From Blastomonas natatoria (GTDB lineage: Bacteria; Pseudomonadota; Alphaproteobacteria; Sphingomonadales; Sphingomonadaceae), in assembly GCF_003201955.1 (NCBI RefSeq), contig NZ_QJJM01000008.1, forward strand, positions 1 to 64,000: DNA of 64,000 nucleotides, written 5' to 3'. The first letter of the stretch is position 1, and each line of letters starts with the position of its first letter. The position numbers were made by a program, and so were the translations under genes. A model generated the notes under the pieces. It worked only from the letters and a program-made list of their open reading frames with translations. It ran no database searches and had not been told where the DNA came from. This document shows, in pieces, positions 35,080 to 45,025 of this stretch.

Positions 35080-36510
35080 ATGAGCATCACCATCGGACCG
35101 CCGACCGTCGACGAACTGCGCCCGCGCATTGCTGTGATCGGGATCGGCGGCGCTGGCGGAAACGCTATCGCCAACATGATCGCGGCCAATGTCGAGGGCG
35201 TCGATTTCATCGTCGCCAACACCGACGCGCAGGCGCTGAACAGCTCGACTGCCGAGCAGCGCATCCAGCTTGGGCCGGATGTGACCCAGGGCCTGGGTGC
35301 CGGTTCGCGGCCCGAAGTCGGTCGTGCGGCGGCGGAAGAAACCGTTGGCGATATCGAGGCGATCCTCGAAGGCACGCACATGTGCTTCATCGCTGCCGGC
35401 ATGGGCGGCGGCACCGGCACCGGTGCGGCCCCGGTCATCGCCAAGGCTGCACGCGATCGCGGTATCCTGACCGTCGGCGTCGTCACCAAGCCTTTCACAT
35501 TCGAAGGCACGCGCCGCATGCGCTCTGCCGAAGCCGGGATCGCCGAGCTGCAGAAGAATGTCGACACGCTGATCGTCATCCCGAACCAGAACCTGTTCCT
35601 GGTCGCCAACCCCAACACGACCTTCAAGGAAGCGTTCCAGCTGGCTGACGAAGTGCTGCAGCAGGGCGTGCGCTCGATCACCGACCTCATCGTCAATCCC
35701 GGCCTGATCAACCTCGACTTTGCCGATATCCGTTCGGTGATGCGCGAAATGGGCAAGGCGATGATGGGCACGGGCGAAGCCGAGGGCGATGGCCGTGCGC
35801 TGGAGGCCGCCGAACGCGCGATTGCCAACCCGCTGCTCGATGGCGTGTCGATGAAGGGCGCCAAGGGCGTGATCGTCTCGATCACCGGCGGCGACGACAT
35901 GCGTCTGATGGAAGTCGACGAAGCGGCCAACCACATCAAGGAACTGGTCGACCCCGATGCCAACATCATCTGGGGCAGCGCCTTCAATCCGGAACTGGAA
36001 GGCAAGATCCGGGTCTCGGTCGTGGCCACTGGCATCGACGGCGATGCGGTCCAGCAGCCTGTCGAAGAGGCTCGCCCGTTTTCGCTGAACCAGGCTGCGC
36101 CGCGCGCCTTTGCTGCACCGGCTCCCGCGCCCGCACCGAGCTTCGCCGCTGCGCCGCGTCCCGCACCGGCCCCCGCTCCGGTGGCCGCTGCCGAACCCGA
36201 AGCGCTGGATCTGGGCGTCGCTGCGCAGTCGCTCGATGACGATACGGGTGGAGACGAACTGCTGCTCGATCCTGCAAGCGCACAGATGCCCGAAGAACCG
36301 GCCCCCGCTGCATTCGTCGCTCCGCCTGCGCAGACGGCCGATCCCGTGGCAAAGGCCCCGCGCGTAGCCACCGGAGGCGGAACCCTGTTCGAGCGGATGT
36401 CGAGCCTTTCGCGCGGTGGCGCGCGCAGCGATGACGAGGGTGAGGACGACAGTGCAGATGCACCGCCGCTCAACATCCCGCGCTTTCTGGGCCGCCAGAA
36501 CAACCAGTAA
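35080..36510 (+). CDS. ftsZ: Cell division GTPase FtsZ
   Basis: A 476-residue tubulin homologue that forms the division ring. [18 protein letters not shown] opens the GTPase domain, [13 protein letters not shown] is the tubulin signature loop, and the T7 synergy segment is visible near [16 protein letters not shown]. After about residue 325 an Ala/Pro-rich linker of about 130 residues leads to the conserved C-terminal peptide [12 protein letters not shown] that binds FtsA and other partners. The long linker is usual for alphaproteobacteria. A strong hairpin follows the stop. Confidence 0.97.
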   Translation: MSITIGPPTVDELRPRIAVIGIGGAGGNAIANMIAANVEGVDFIVANTDAQALNSSTAEQRIQLGPDVTQGLGAGSRPEVGRAAAEETVGDIEAILEGTHMCFIAAGMGGGTGTGAAPVIAKAARDRGILTVGVVTKPFTFEGTRRMRSAEAGIAELQKNVDTLIVIPNQNLFLVANPNTTFKEAFQLADEVLQQGVRSITDLIVNPGLINLDFADIRSVMREMGKAMMGTGEAEGDGRALEAAERAIANPLLDGVSMKGAKGVIVSITGGDDMRLMEVDEAANHIKELVDPDANIIWGSAFNPELEGKIRVSVVATGIDGDAVQQPVEEARPFSLNQAAPRAFAAPAPAPAPSFAAAPRPAPAPAPVAAAEPEALDLGVAAQSLDDDTGGDELLLDPASAQMPEEPAPAAFVAPPAQTADPVAKAPRVATGGGTLFERMSSLSRGGARSDDEGEDDSADAPPLNIPRFLGRQNNQ

Positions 36511-36517
36511 TCCCTTT

Positions 36518-36546
36518 GCCCGCCGCTGGCACTAGCAGCGGCGGGC
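36518..36546 (+). terminator. Hairpin terminator after ftsZ
   Basis: GCCCGCCGCTG at 36518-36528 pairs perfectly with CAGCGGCGGGC at 36536-36546 around a 7-base loop: an 11-bp GC-rich stem seven bases after the ftsZ stop. It is followed by ATTT rather than a long T run, so it is a good stem with a weak tail. Confidence 0.75.
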
Positions 36547-36647
36547 ATTTGGTTCCCGCAAGCTATCGAATACGGCACACGCCCTGCCGTGTGCGTGCAC
36601 GGGACATGCTTGCAATCGCCCCTGCAAACCGCGACTGACAGGGGCAT

Positions 36648-38993
36648 ATGGCTTTCAACCCGCTTTTGCGTACCCGGAAAATGCGTCTTGCCGCCTTGCT
36701 TTGCGCGGCCGCCAGCGTCTCGCTCACCCCTGCCCATGCGCAGGAAGAAGGGCCCGATGCGCCCGATACCGGGTATAATTCGCTCGAGGTCGCACAGCCC
36801 AAAGGCACGCGCGAGCTGCAGAATGCCTTGCAGCGGCTGGCCGTTTACCCGGGCGATGTCGATGCACTGATCGATGCCGGCAATGCTGCGCTGCTGCTGC
36901 AGGACCCGCAGGCCGCGATCGGCTTTTTCGCGCGAGCCGAGGAGATGTCACCCGGCAATGGCCGGATCAAGGCCGGCCTGGGATCGGCGCTGCTGCTCAA
37001 CGAAAATCCCTATGAGGCGCTGCGCCTGTTCGACGAGGCCAAGAAGCTGGGCGTTCCTGAGACCGTCTATGCCGCCGACCGCGGTCTGGCCTATGATCTG
37101 GTCGGCAATTTCAACGCGGCCCAGGATGATTACGAACTGGCGCTTCGGCGCGGCGGCGATGATGAGACGATCCGCCGCTATGCCCTGTCGCTGGGCATTT
37201 CGGGGGACCGGGCGGGGGCAGAGGCTCAGCTCGATCCGCTGCTGCGCAAGCGCGATGCCGCCGCCTGGCGAACCCGCGCCTTCGTGCTCGCCATAGCGGG
37301 CGATGCGGATGGGGCAATCGCGATCGCCGATGCAACTATGCCCAAGCGGATGGCCGCCTCGATCGAGCCGTTCTTTCGCTTCATGGGACGGCTGACCCCG
37401 GCGCAGCAGGCTGCGGCTGCGCATTTCGGCCAGTTTCCGGCGGCGGCTGCGATGGGCAAGGACGATCCGCGCAACCGGCAATATGCTGCGCTCGGCACGC
37501 AGCGTCCGCGGCCTGGCCGTGCCGATGCCGGACTGATCCCGGCGGGCGATCCGCTTGGACCGGCGACCGATACCAAGAGCCGCAAGCTTGCCAAGGTCGA
37601 CAAGTCTCAGCGGCGCAGGCCGGGCAAGCTGAGCAAGAAGGAGCGCGAAGCCATTGCGCTGGCCCAGGCCGAGGCTGCGGCCAAGCCGGTGCCGGTTCAG
37701 GCGCGCGCGCCTGGTCCTGTTCCGCCGCCCGATCTGCTGATTCCGGGCCGTGGTGGTCCAACACCATCGCCTGCCGCTTCGACCGTGCAGACTGCACGGG
37801 CCACGGTGCAGCCATTGCCCGGTCAGACCGCGTCGGCACCTTCCAGGGCGACCGTTCAGGGCCAATCGTCCGATCTGGTTTCCGCCCGCCCGCGGGGTTC
37901 CATGTCCAGCCCTTCGCCCACGCCTGCCGCGCCCGTGCGGGTGGTGTCGGCGCCCCCATCGGTATCGCGGACCAATGGTGGCCAGACCAGCCTTCCCTCG
38001 CCGCAATCGCTGCTTCCGCCGGCAGATTCGCCCGTGCAGGCAGCAGCGGCGGTTGCACAGCCGACTGGCGGCCAGGCCGAGGCTCTGGCGCAATCGGCCG
38101 TCAATCCTTCAACGCCGATGATCGGTGCCGGTGACAGGCCGGTTCTGCTATCGGGTGTGAACGAGCTACCCCGTCCCGGCTTTTCCTCGGTTCCTGCCGC
38201 CGCCGTAAGCGGACTGGCTACAGCTGCGACGCCGGTTCAGGGTCCGGGCCAGGGTTTCGACCTTGCTCAGGTAACCGGACGGACGACGGACACCCCAGCA
38301 GGGACGCAATCACCGGCGCCCGGCACAATCCAGCCTACATCCCCCGCACCGGCGAGCTCTGGCCCGGCCGCCCTTGCCAGTGCCGCCAGTGGACAGCCCG
38401 TCCCGGCAGAACCGGAGCCCGCGCGCGTGACGCTCGCATCGGTCATTGCCAGCATCTCGGTTCCGCCAAGCGAACTGGCGCTGGCCGAGGATGCGGTGGA
38501 TGTCACCAAGTTGCAGCCCATGCCCAAGCTGCCGGATGAAAAGGCACTGGCCGCGAAAAAGGCGGAAGAAGACAGGAAGCTGGCCGAAGCGAAGGCCGCA
38601 GAAGAGAAGAAGCTGGCGGACAGGAAGCTCGCCGAAAGGAAGGCGGCGGACGAGAAGAAGCTGGCCGAAAAGAAGGCGGCCGAGAAAAAGGCAGCTGCTG
38701 CCAAAAAGGCAGCGCCCAAGCATCCCAAGCGCTATTGGGTGCAGGTGGCAGGCGGCGCCAACCGGGCCGATCTGTCCAAGGAATGGAAGCGGCTGACCAC
38801 CACATCGCCTGCGCTGTTCAAGGGCAAGCAGGGCTGGTGGACACCGCTCAATGCCACCAATCGGCTGCTGACCGGTCCGTTCAAGAGCTCCGACGAGGCG
38901 CAGGCCTTTGTCAACACGCTGGCCAAGAACAAGCTGTCGGGCTTTCCCTTCACCAGCTCCGAAGGGCAGGAAGTGACCGCGCTCGGCAAATGA
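36648..38993 (+). CDS. Exported TPR and SPOR-domain protein
   Basis: A 781-residue protein with a signal peptide (about residues 1-31, ...SLTPAHAQ). Residues 50-260 hold TPR-like helices (VDALIDAGNAALLLQDPQAAIGFFARAEEM). A long Pro/Ala/Ser/Gln-rich region (about 290-620) is probably disordered and is followed by a Lys/Glu/Ala-rich helix (about 625-690, repeats of AEEKKLA type) that could span the periplasm. The last 80 residues form a SPOR domain starting RYWVQVAGGANRADL, which binds denuded glycan at division sites. It follows ftsZ after a terminator, and a role in septal peptidoglycan is plausible. Confidence 0.85.
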   Translation: MAFNPLLRTRKMRLAALLCAAASVSLTPAHAQEEGPDAPDTGYNSLEVAQPKGTRELQNALQRLAVYPGDVDALIDAGNAALLLQDPQAAIGFFARAEEMSPGNGRIKAGLGSALLLNENPYEALRLFDEAKKLGVPETVYAADRGLAYDLVGNFNAAQDDYELALRRGGDDETIRRYALSLGISGDRAGAEAQLDPLLRKRDAAAWRTRAFVLAIAGDADGAIAIADATMPKRMAASIEPFFRFMGRLTPAQQAAAAHFGQFPAAAAMGKDDPRNRQYAALGTQRPRPGRADAGLIPAGDPLGPATDTKSRKLAKVDKSQRRRPGKLSKKEREAIALAQAEAAAKPVPVQARAPGPVPPPDLLIPGRGGPTPSPAASTVQTARATVQPLPGQTASAPSRATVQGQSSDLVSARPRGSMSSPSPTPAAPVRVVSAPPSVSRTNGGQTSLPSPQSLLPPADSPVQAAAAVAQPTGGQAEALAQSAVNPSTPMIGAGDRPVLLSGVNELPRPGFSSVPAAAVSGLATAATPVQGPGQGFDLAQVTGRTTDTPAGTQSPAPGTIQPTSPAPASSGPAALASAASGQPVPAEPEPARVTLASVIASISVPPSELALAEDAVDVTKLQPMPKLPDEKALAAKKAEEDRKLAEAKAAEEKKLADRKLAERKAADEKKLAEKKAAEKKAAAAKKAAPKHPKRYWVQVAGGANRADLSKEWKRLTTTSPALFKGKQGWWTPLNATNRLLTGPFKSSDEAQAFVNTLAKNKLSGFPFTSSEGQEVTALGK

Positions 38994-39002
38994 TCCGCGC
39001 GA

Positions 39003-40328
39003 TCAGGACACGGCAGCGCGGATCAGCCGGTGAACATTGGTATTGGCCTTCAGCCGGCTGCCGAGCAGGAACACCCCGCCGATCTTGCGCTGGATGAACA
39101 GCGTATCGACCGGCGGAACCTGCCAGAACGTCCGCTCCTTGGCGAAGGCCATGCCTTCATCGCGCAATTCGGTTGTCATCTCATTGGATGAAAAGTCGAA
39201 TGGCCCGTCGATGCGAAGCGGCTCGAACGCCGTGTCGAACATCCCCAGCACCGCCACCTTGTGGCTTTCGGGCGCATCGGGGTGCAGCATGCCCAGGGTC
39301 AGGCCGCCCTCGCGCATCAGCGCCATATCGCTCGTCAGTCCGCCGCGCAGCAGCGTGCGATAGGCATTGGACACCCGATCCTTCACGGCGCGGGTCGCAC
39401 CGAAGTCGAGCAGCACCAGCTTGCCGCTGACAGGATCGAAGCGGTAATTGGCAAAATTGGGGTCGGTCTGCATCAGCTGGAATTCGAACAGCTCGCGCAG
39501 CAGCAGTCCGACCAGCCGCTGAACGATGCCGTCGCGTGTCGCCTGGTCCATGCTCACCGTGTCCTCGACCGCAATGCTTTCGATATAGTCCATCGCGAGG
39601 ATGTCGGTGGTGGTCAGGTCCGGGTGCAGCGCAGGCACGCGAAAGTCGTCATGCCCCGCAAGCAGTTCGCCGAACCGGGCAAGGTGGCCGGCCTCGTGCG
39701 CATAGTCAGCCTCTTCGTGCAACTGGGCCTTGGCATCGGCCAGCATCGGGTCGATATCGAGCTCAGGCGGCAGCAAGCCGGTGAGCTTGATCAGCGCCGC
39801 GACATTGTCGACATCGCTGTCGATGCTCTGCCGCACCCCGGGATATTGCACCTTGATCGCCAGGTCGCGCCCGTCGAGCGTCCGTGCGCGGTGCACCTGG
39901 CCGATCGAGGCGGCGGCGACCGGCTTGAAGTCGAAACTGGCAAAGCGCTTTTCCCAGCCGCGGCCCCAGTTCTGGTTGAGCACGTTGCGCAGCTGGCCTT
40001 GCGGCATATGCTGGGCGTCAGCGCGCAGACGGGCAAGAATGTCGGAAAGCTCCGGCGGCAGGAAATCACCGGTGTCCATCGACATCAGCTGGCCGAGCTT
40101 CATTGCCGCGCCGCGCATGGTCGCCAGACGATCGGCAATCTTGCGGGCGTTGGCCGGGGTCAGCAGCAGGTCGCCGATCGACGGACGACGGCCCTGCGCC
40201 AGCTGTTTGGTGCCGTCGACCAGCATCGATCCGGCAACGCCGCCGACCAGAGTGCCAAAGCTTGCAAAGCGGGAGAGGCGGCCGCTGGGGACGGCCTGGC
40301 CGGAAGAACGCGATCGGGGAGGAAGCAT
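39003..40328 (-). CDS. ABC1/UbiB-family atypical kinase-like protein
   Basis: A 441-residue protein of the ADCK/UbiB family. Diagnostic blocks are AMKLGQLMSMDTGDFLPPELSD (the KxGQ helix), the alanine-rich loop AAASIGQVHRA, the lysine strand LAIKVQYPGV, and the metal-binding VLLDFGATRAV. Family members support ubiquinone and other lipid pathways rather than protein phosphorylation. No predicted C-terminal membrane helices of the UbiB type are seen, so it is closer to the soluble AarF-like group. It is convergent with the SPOR protein gene (nine bases between the stops). Confidence 0.88.
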   Translation of the reverse strand: MLPPRSRSSGQAVPSGRLSRFASFGTLVGGVAGSMLVDGTKQLAQGRRPSIGDLLLTPANARKIADRLATMRGAAMKLGQLMSMDTGDFLPPELSDILARLRADAQHMPQGQLRNVLNQNWGRGWEKRFASFDFKPVAAASIGQVHRARTLDGRDLAIKVQYPGVRQSIDSDVDNVAALIKLTGLLPPELDIDPMLADAKAQLHEEADYAHEAGHLARFGELLAGHDDFRVPALHPDLTTTDILAMDYIESIAVEDTVSMDQATRDGIVQRLVGLLLRELFEFQLMQTDPNFANYRFDPVSGKLVLLDFGATRAVKDRVSNAYRTLLRGGLTSDMALMREGGLTLGMLHPDAPESHKVAVLGMFDTAFEPLRIDGPFDFSSNEMTTELRDEGMAFAKERTFWQVPPVDTLFIQRKIGGVFLLGSRLKANTNVHRLIRAAVS

Positions 40329-40404
40329 GCGGGGTCGTCAGCCTGTCAGCGTGGCGGCACCGGAATAGGTAGCTCGCATGAGCGCTATGTAGGTGCGCGC
40401 CCGC

Positions 40405-41373
40405 CTAGCTGCAACTTGCCCCGCCCAATACGCAGAAGCGGGCACAATGCGGGTGATTGAGCGAAACCGGACGCGAGGCTTCGGCCAGTGTTGTGCCCAT
40501 GTCGAAGCCCGGGGCATAAGGCAGTAGCGTGCAGGCCGCGATCGTCGGGCGATCCGCGCCCTTGTGCTTGACCACCATGCGGCTGGTCGCACACATCATC
40601 GCATCCGGGCTCTTGCCCAATATGTCCCAGCAGGCGGTGCTGATCTCTGCAATGTCCGCGCCTGCGTCCATTTCCGGAAACATCACGAACTCGCGCGGGT
40701 CGCCGGTATTGATGGCGAGGCCCAGCCTGGCGAACAGCGCGGCAAAGCCTGCGCGCGCCTCGGCATCGCTTTCGTGCGCCAGATGCCGCCCGGCGACGGC
40801 GATGCGGAAGCCATGCTGCGCCAGCCATTGCAGGCCGGACAAGGCCTTGTCCCAACTGTTCGCGCCGCGCTCCGCCTCGTGCACCGCCTGGCTATGGTGA
40901 TCGAGGCTCACCCGGATGGTCAGCCGGTCGCCGTATCGGGTCTTTAGGTCGAGCAAGGCCGCCTCATGCCGCCGCATCGGGCGCATCGCATTGGACAGGA
41001 CCAGCGTCTCGAAACCGCGCGCCAGACACAGTTCGAGGATCGGCATGATGTCCGGATTCATGAACGGTTCACCGCCCGTCAGCCCGATCTCGCGCGTCGG
41101 CAGGCGGGACAGAGCGATCTCGTCGAGATAGCCCGTCACTTCGGCCAGTGTCAGATAGACCAGGGCATCGTTGCGCGGCGAGCTTTCGATATAGCAGCTC
41201 TTGCAGGCAAGATTGCACAGCGTGCCGGTGTTGAACCACAGGGTTTCCAGCGTGGTCATCGCGACGCTGGCACGCGGTTCGCCCTTGGCGGTGACCAGCG
41301 GATCGCGGAACTTCGCCGGGTTGAGCGGCGGCGCGTCAGGGATGGCGAAGGGGCTGGCGGTGGCAATGTCCAT
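40405..41373 (-). CDS. Radical SAM protein
   Basis: A 322-residue protein with the cluster motif CNLACKSC (CX3CX2C) about 60 residues from the start, followed by IGLTGGEPFMNPDIMPILEL, which carries the GGE SAM-binding turn. Additional cysteines lie near the C-terminus (CARFCVLGGASC), which could hold an auxiliary cluster, as in SPASM or Twitch proteins. The reaction is not identifiable. A frame open further upstream to 42534 is an artefact overlapping the transporter gene; the ATG at 41373 is used. Confidence 0.85.
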   Translation of the reverse strand: MDIATASPFAIPDAPPLNPAKFRDPLVTAKGEPRASVAMTTLETLWFNTGTLCNLACKSCYIESSPRNDALVYLTLAEVTGYLDEIALSRLPTREIGLTGGEPFMNPDIMPILELCLARGFETLVLSNAMRPMRRHEAALLDLKTRYGDRLTIRVSLDHHSQAVHEAERGANSWDKALSGLQWLAQHGFRIAVAGRHLAHESDAEARAGFAALFARLGLAINTGDPREFVMFPEMDAGADIAEISTACWDILGKSPDAMMCATSRMVVKHKGADRPTIAACTLLPYAPGFDMGTTLAEASRPVSLNHPHCARFCVLGGASCS

Positions 41374-41423
41374 GACGGGGACATATCGCCCGGAGCAGGG
41401 TTTCGGCCAAGCCAAAAAAAGCC

Positions 41424-42395
41424 TCAGCTGTCGGTGGCGCGCGCCAGTCTGGACGCCAGCGGAGCCGATAGGACGAGCTGCAACTGGTGATAGATCAGCG
41501 CGGGCAGGATCACGATGCCCGCCTGGGGCCCTGCAAACAGGATCGCGGCGAGCGGTGCGCCCGTGGCGATGCTCTTGTGCGATCCGGCAAACAGCAGGCT
41601 GATGCGGTCGGCGCGCGGCAGGCCGATCATCCCGCCCAGGCCCCAGGCGGCGATCATCGCCAGTACCAGCATGACCAGGATGACCGCGCACAGCAAGGCG
41701 ATCACGCCCCAGCCCAGCGCCTGCATCTTGCCGCCGGCCACGGCAGAGCTGAAGGCGACATAGACAGCCAGGGCAATCGCCGTGCGATCGAGCATGGTGA
41801 GCAGCGGCTTGTTGCGCAGCGCCCAGGCGCCGAGCCAGCCTTGCGCGATCTGGCCTAGGGCAAAGGGCAGAAGCAGGATCGAGAGGATCTTGATCACCGT
41901 ATCGCTGCTGATCGCGGCACCGCCGCCCGCGCCGATGAGCAGCACGACCAGCAGGGGTGTCATTAAGATGCCTGCCAGGTTGAGCAGCGCGGAGGCCATG
42001 ACCGATGCGGCGATATTGCCGCCGGCGAGCGAGGAGTAGCTGATCGCCGATTGCACCGTGGATGGCAGGATGCCCAGAAACAGCAGGCCGACGACCAGTC
42101 CGTGCGGAAGCAGGCCTGAAGGGGCATAGGCTGCTGCCAGCCCCAGGACCGGCATGAAGGCGAAGGTGAAGGCAAAGATCAAGCCCTGCAGCCGCCAGTT
42201 CTTCATCGCCACGATCACCTCGGCACGCGGCAGGCGCAGGCCGTGGAGGAAGAACAGAAGGAAGATCGCGACCGATACCCCATAGCCTGCATAAAACGCC
42301 GCCTCGCCGGTTACGGGCAGCACTGCGGCGACCGCCACGGTCAGCAACAGCATCAGCACGAACCGGTCGGGAACGAGGCGCGTAAGAATCGACAT
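41424..42395 (-). CDS. SBF-like membrane transporter (bile acid:sodium symporter superfamily)
   Basis: A 323-residue integral membrane protein with about ten helices. The SLC10A7/SBF-like family shows the LFLGILPSTVQSAISYSSLAGGN motif in the discontinuous helix region and a matching FAGSHKSIATGAPLAAILF segment in the second half, both seen here. Members transport organic anions or take part in calcium and glycan homeostasis; the substrate here is unknown. It lies 50 bases upstream of the radical SAM gene on the same strand. Confidence 0.82.
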   Translation of the reverse strand: MSILTRLVPDRFVLMLLLTVAVAAVLPVTGEAAFYAGYGVSVAIFLLFFLHGLRLPRAEVIVAMKNWRLQGLIFAFTFAFMPVLGLAAAYAPSGLLPHGLVVGLLFLGILPSTVQSAISYSSLAGGNIAASVMASALLNLAGILMTPLLVVLLIGAGGGAAISSDTVIKILSILLLPFALGQIAQGWLGAWALRNKPLLTMLDRTAIALAVYVAFSSAVAGGKMQALGWGVIALLCAVILVMLVLAMIAAWGLGGMIGLPRADRISLLFAGSHKSIATGAPLAAILFAGPQAGIVILPALIYHQLQLVLSAPLASRLARATDS

Positions 42396-42469
42396 GCCGC
42401 TTCCCCCTGCTATGTTTCGCCCCGAGGCGCAACGGCCTGGATGATGCGGCGCACAAAATGGGGGCGGGG

Positions 42470-43393
42470 ATGGACTGGCAGGCGATCACGCAGCGGATCG
42501 AGGTGGCTGTCGCGCCGCATATCGGCACCGGCAAGGTCGCCGACTATATCCCGGCTCTGGCACGGGTCGATCCCTGCAAGTTCGGCATGGCGATCGTGCT
42601 GGGTGATGGCACGATGGTCACGCTGGGCGACAGCCACGAACCCTTTTCGATCCAGTCGATCTCCAAGGTGTTCACCCTGTCGATGGCACTGCGGCATTAT
42701 GACGAGAAGGTGTGGGACCGGGTCGGGCGCGAGCCTTCAGGCAGCGCGTTCAATTCCATCGTGCAACTGGAAAACGAAAAGGGCATCCCGCGCAATCCGC
42801 TGATCAATGCAGGCGCGATCGTTGTGACCGACATGCTGGTTGCCCAGGGCGGAAGCGCCGCTTTCGAGGCGGAGCTGATGGCGCGCTTCCATCGTCTGTC
42901 AGGCGACGACAGCATATCCGTGGACGAGGAGGTGGCGGAATCGGAATCCGCCACCGGATCGCGCAATCGCGCGCTCGCCCATTTCATGGCGGCATTCGGC
43001 AATATGGCCAATCCGGTCGAAGAAAGCCTGCAGGCCTATTTCCGCCAATGCGCAGTCCGCATGAGCTGCCGCCAGCTGGCACGCGCGGCGCTGTTCCTGG
43101 CATTCGACGGATGCGACCCGATCAACCGCGAACGGCTGGTGAGCCGCGAGAATTGCCGCCGCATCAACGCGGTGATGATGAGCTGCGGGCATTACGACAA
43201 TAGCGGCGATTTCGCCTATCGCATCGGCCTGCCGGGCAAGAGTGGCGTCGGTGGCGGCATCCTGTGCATTGCGCCCGGGCATGGCGCGATCGCGGTCTGG
43301 TCTCCCGGGCTCAACGCCTCGGGCACCTCGATGGTCGGCGCGATCGCGCTCGAGGAACTGGTCGAGGCGACGGGGTGGAGTGTGTTTGTTTGA
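42470..43393 (+). CDS. glsA: Glutaminase
   Basis: A 307-residue enzyme of the serine-dependent beta-lactamase-like glutaminase family, which hydrolyses glutamine to glutamate and ammonia. GTGKVADYIPALARVDP opens the fold, FSIQSISKVFTLSMAL carries the catalytic SxxK pair, and NPLINAGAIVV follows. The GLPGKSGVGGGILCIAPGHGAIAVWSPGLN block near the end is characteristic. The ATG at 42470 (MDWQAI) matches family length better than the ATG four codons earlier. Confidence 0.94.
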   Translation: MDWQAITQRIEVAVAPHIGTGKVADYIPALARVDPCKFGMAIVLGDGTMVTLGDSHEPFSIQSISKVFTLSMALRHYDEKVWDRVGREPSGSAFNSIVQLENEKGIPRNPLINAGAIVVTDMLVAQGGSAAFEAELMARFHRLSGDDSISVDEEVAESESATGSRNRALAHFMAAFGNMANPVEESLQAYFRQCAVRMSCRQLARAALFLAFDGCDPINRERLVSRENCRRINAVMMSCGHYDNSGDFAYRIGLPGKSGVGGGILCIAPGHGAIAVWSPGLNASGTSMVGAIALEELVEATGWSVFV

Positions 43394-43443
43394 ACCAATG
43401 TGGCGCAATCATTGGTAAAGGGGAGACTGTTAGTTTTGTAGCG

Positions 43444-44013
43444 ATGAACGCTCTGACAAGCCTTGGCACTATCGCTCCATTGCCCGGTTGGGACCAGGCT
43501 CAGGAAGAATTGCATCTATGGCTGGGGCGTTGCATCGAGAGCTTTACCGCGGCGGAAAGCAAGGTTTGCGAAGCGCTGTTGGTGCTCGCGCAGAGCTTTC
43601 CCGACGCTGTGGCGATTGGAAAAGCACATCTTTTCGGCCATAAGCTACAATTGCTGCGGGACACCTTGAACAATTTGGTCGAAAGCGATGTGAAACGAGC
43701 ACGATCCACGATTCAGGCACTTGACCGTTTTCAGCCTTTTGCCGATTTGCGGAACAGTGTCTGTCATGGGGCGTCGACTCTCTTCTTGAGCAGGGATGGC
43801 AACTGGCTAGTCGAGCTAAAGCTGGTTCAACTGACTGGTTCCGAAATTGTTACCTCGCAACTGTTCATTGATCGGGAGGCGGCGGCTGAAAAGCTCAAGT
43901 TTCTGAGGTCGGCAGTCCAGAGCCTCGACTCGCGGCTTGCGAATCTTTGCGCCTCTCTCGCTTCTTCCAGCCAAACTAACCCATCCGCACCGAAGGGGCA
44001 GGGGTCTCGCTGA
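43444..44013 (+). CDS. Unknown gene with atypical base composition
   Basis: A 189-residue protein, mostly helical, with LHLWLGRCIESFTAAESKVCEALLVLAQ and a long charged helix (ESDVKRARSTIQALDRFQPFADLRNSVCHG). The RNSVCHG segment resembles the R-N-x-x-x-H motif of some HEPN-type RNases, but the spacing from R to H is short and this is not firm. Base composition is visibly less GC-rich than the flanks. Its 3' end overlaps the 3' end of the convergent CoA-transferase gene by 38 bases. The ribosome binding site is poor, so the start is uncertain. Confidence 0.55.
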   Translation: MNALTSLGTIAPLPGWDQAQEELHLWLGRCIESFTAAESKVCEALLVLAQSFPDAVAIGKAHLFGHKLQLLRDTLNNLVESDVKRARSTIQALDRFQPFADLRNSVCHGASTLFLSRDGNWLVELKLVQLTGSEIVTSQLFIDREAAAEKLKFLRSAVQSLDSRLANLCASLASSSQTNPSAPKGQGSR

Positions 44014-45025
44014 ACTTGGGCGCGGGGGCGGGCTGCAATATGCCGTCGACTTCGATGAACGTGCCGCGCTGCTTGTTGTGCGGGTGTTCGGGCGCTTCGG
44101 TAAGGCTCAGCACCGGGGCGAAGCAGATATCGGTATGCTCCATGATCGCGCACCATTGGTCGCGTGTCTTCGTCAGGAACAGCGCGGTGAGCTTTTCCTT
44201 GAGCGGACCCCATTGCCGCGGGTCCATCTGCAGGTCGAAGGCAGGATCGGCAAGGCCGGCCTTCTCGCGCAGCAGCGCGTAGAATTGCGGTTCGATCGAC
44301 CCGATCGAGATGAACTTGCCGTCGGCGCACTCATAGGTGTCGTAGAAATGCGCACCGGTATCGAGCAGATTGACCCCGCGCTCGTCGCGCCACTGGCCGT
44401 TGGCGAGGAATGTATAGGTCATCGCCGATAGCACCGCTGCGCCATCGGTCATCGCGCAGTCGATCACCTGGCCCTTGCCGGTACTGCGTGCGGACAGGAT
44501 GCCAGCGACCATGCCGAACGCCATGAACATGCCGCCGCCGCCGAAATCGCCCACGGCGTTGACCGGCGGAGTCGGTTTCTCGCCCGCGCGGCCATAGCTG
44601 TGGAGCGCGCCCGACAGCGCGATATAGTTGATGTCGTGCCCGGCGCAGGGGGCATAGGGGCCGGTCTGCCCCCATCCGGTCATGCGGCCATAGACAAGCT
44701 TCGGATTGTCGGCGAGCAGCACGTCGGGACCCAGGCCCAGCCGCTCCATCACGCCAGGACGGAAGCCCTCGATCAGGCCGTCGGCGGTGCGCACCAGTTC
44801 GCGGACCTGGGCGATGCCTTCAGGGGACTTGAGATCGACCGCGATCACTTCACGGTTGCGGTTGAGGATATCGCGATTGCCGGAATTGCCCATGGTCGCC
44901 CGGCCACTGGCGCGCTCGATCCGAATGACCCTTGCACCATGATCGGCCAGCATCATCGCGGCAAAAGGACCGGGCCCGATTCCCGCCAGTTCGATGATCG
45001 TCACGCCTGCCAGTGCACCCGCCAT
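43976..45025 (-). CDS. CaiB/BaiF-family CoA-transferase, alpha-methylacyl-CoA racemase-like
   Basis: A 349-residue family III enzyme. GVTIIELAGIGPGPFAAMMLADHGARVIRIE is the canonical N-terminus of alpha-methylacyl-CoA racemases, NREVIAVDLKSPEG and LVYGRMTGWGQTGPYA follow, and the catalytic aspartate sits in AVGDFGGGGMFMAFG. The frame stops after ETPAPSVRMG; related enzymes usually continue 15-30 residues further with a GEHT-like helix, so the C-terminus may be shortened. The stop lies inside the 3' end of the convergent atypical gene. A GGTGGAGAG box precedes the start. Confidence 0.88.
   Translation of the reverse strand: MAGALAGVTIIELAGIGPGPFAAMMLADHGARVIRIERASGRATMGNSGNRDILNRNREVIAVDLKSPEGIAQVRELVRTADGLIEGFRPGVMERLGLGPDVLLADNPKLVYGRMTGWGQTGPYAPCAGHDINYIALSGALHSYGRAGEKPTPPVNAVGDFGGGGMFMAFGMVAGILSARSTGKGQVIDCAMTDGAAVLSAMTYTFLANGQWRDERGVNLLDTGAHFYDTYECADGKFISIGSIEPQFYALLREKAGLADPAFDLQMDPRQWGPLKEKLTALFLTKTRDQWCAIMEHTDICFAPVLSLTEAPEHPHNKQRGTFIEVDGILQPAPAPKFSETPAPSVRMG

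Noticed and set aside
38540-38730. Apparent tandem repeats of AAG/GCC triplets
   Set aside because: They encode the Lys/Glu/Ala-rich helix of the SPOR protein and are not a CRISPR array or satellite.
41374-42534. Fusion of the radical SAM protein to a long upstream domain
   Set aside because: The upstream frame runs through the transporter gene in a different frame of the same strand; the SAM protein has a good ATG at 41373.
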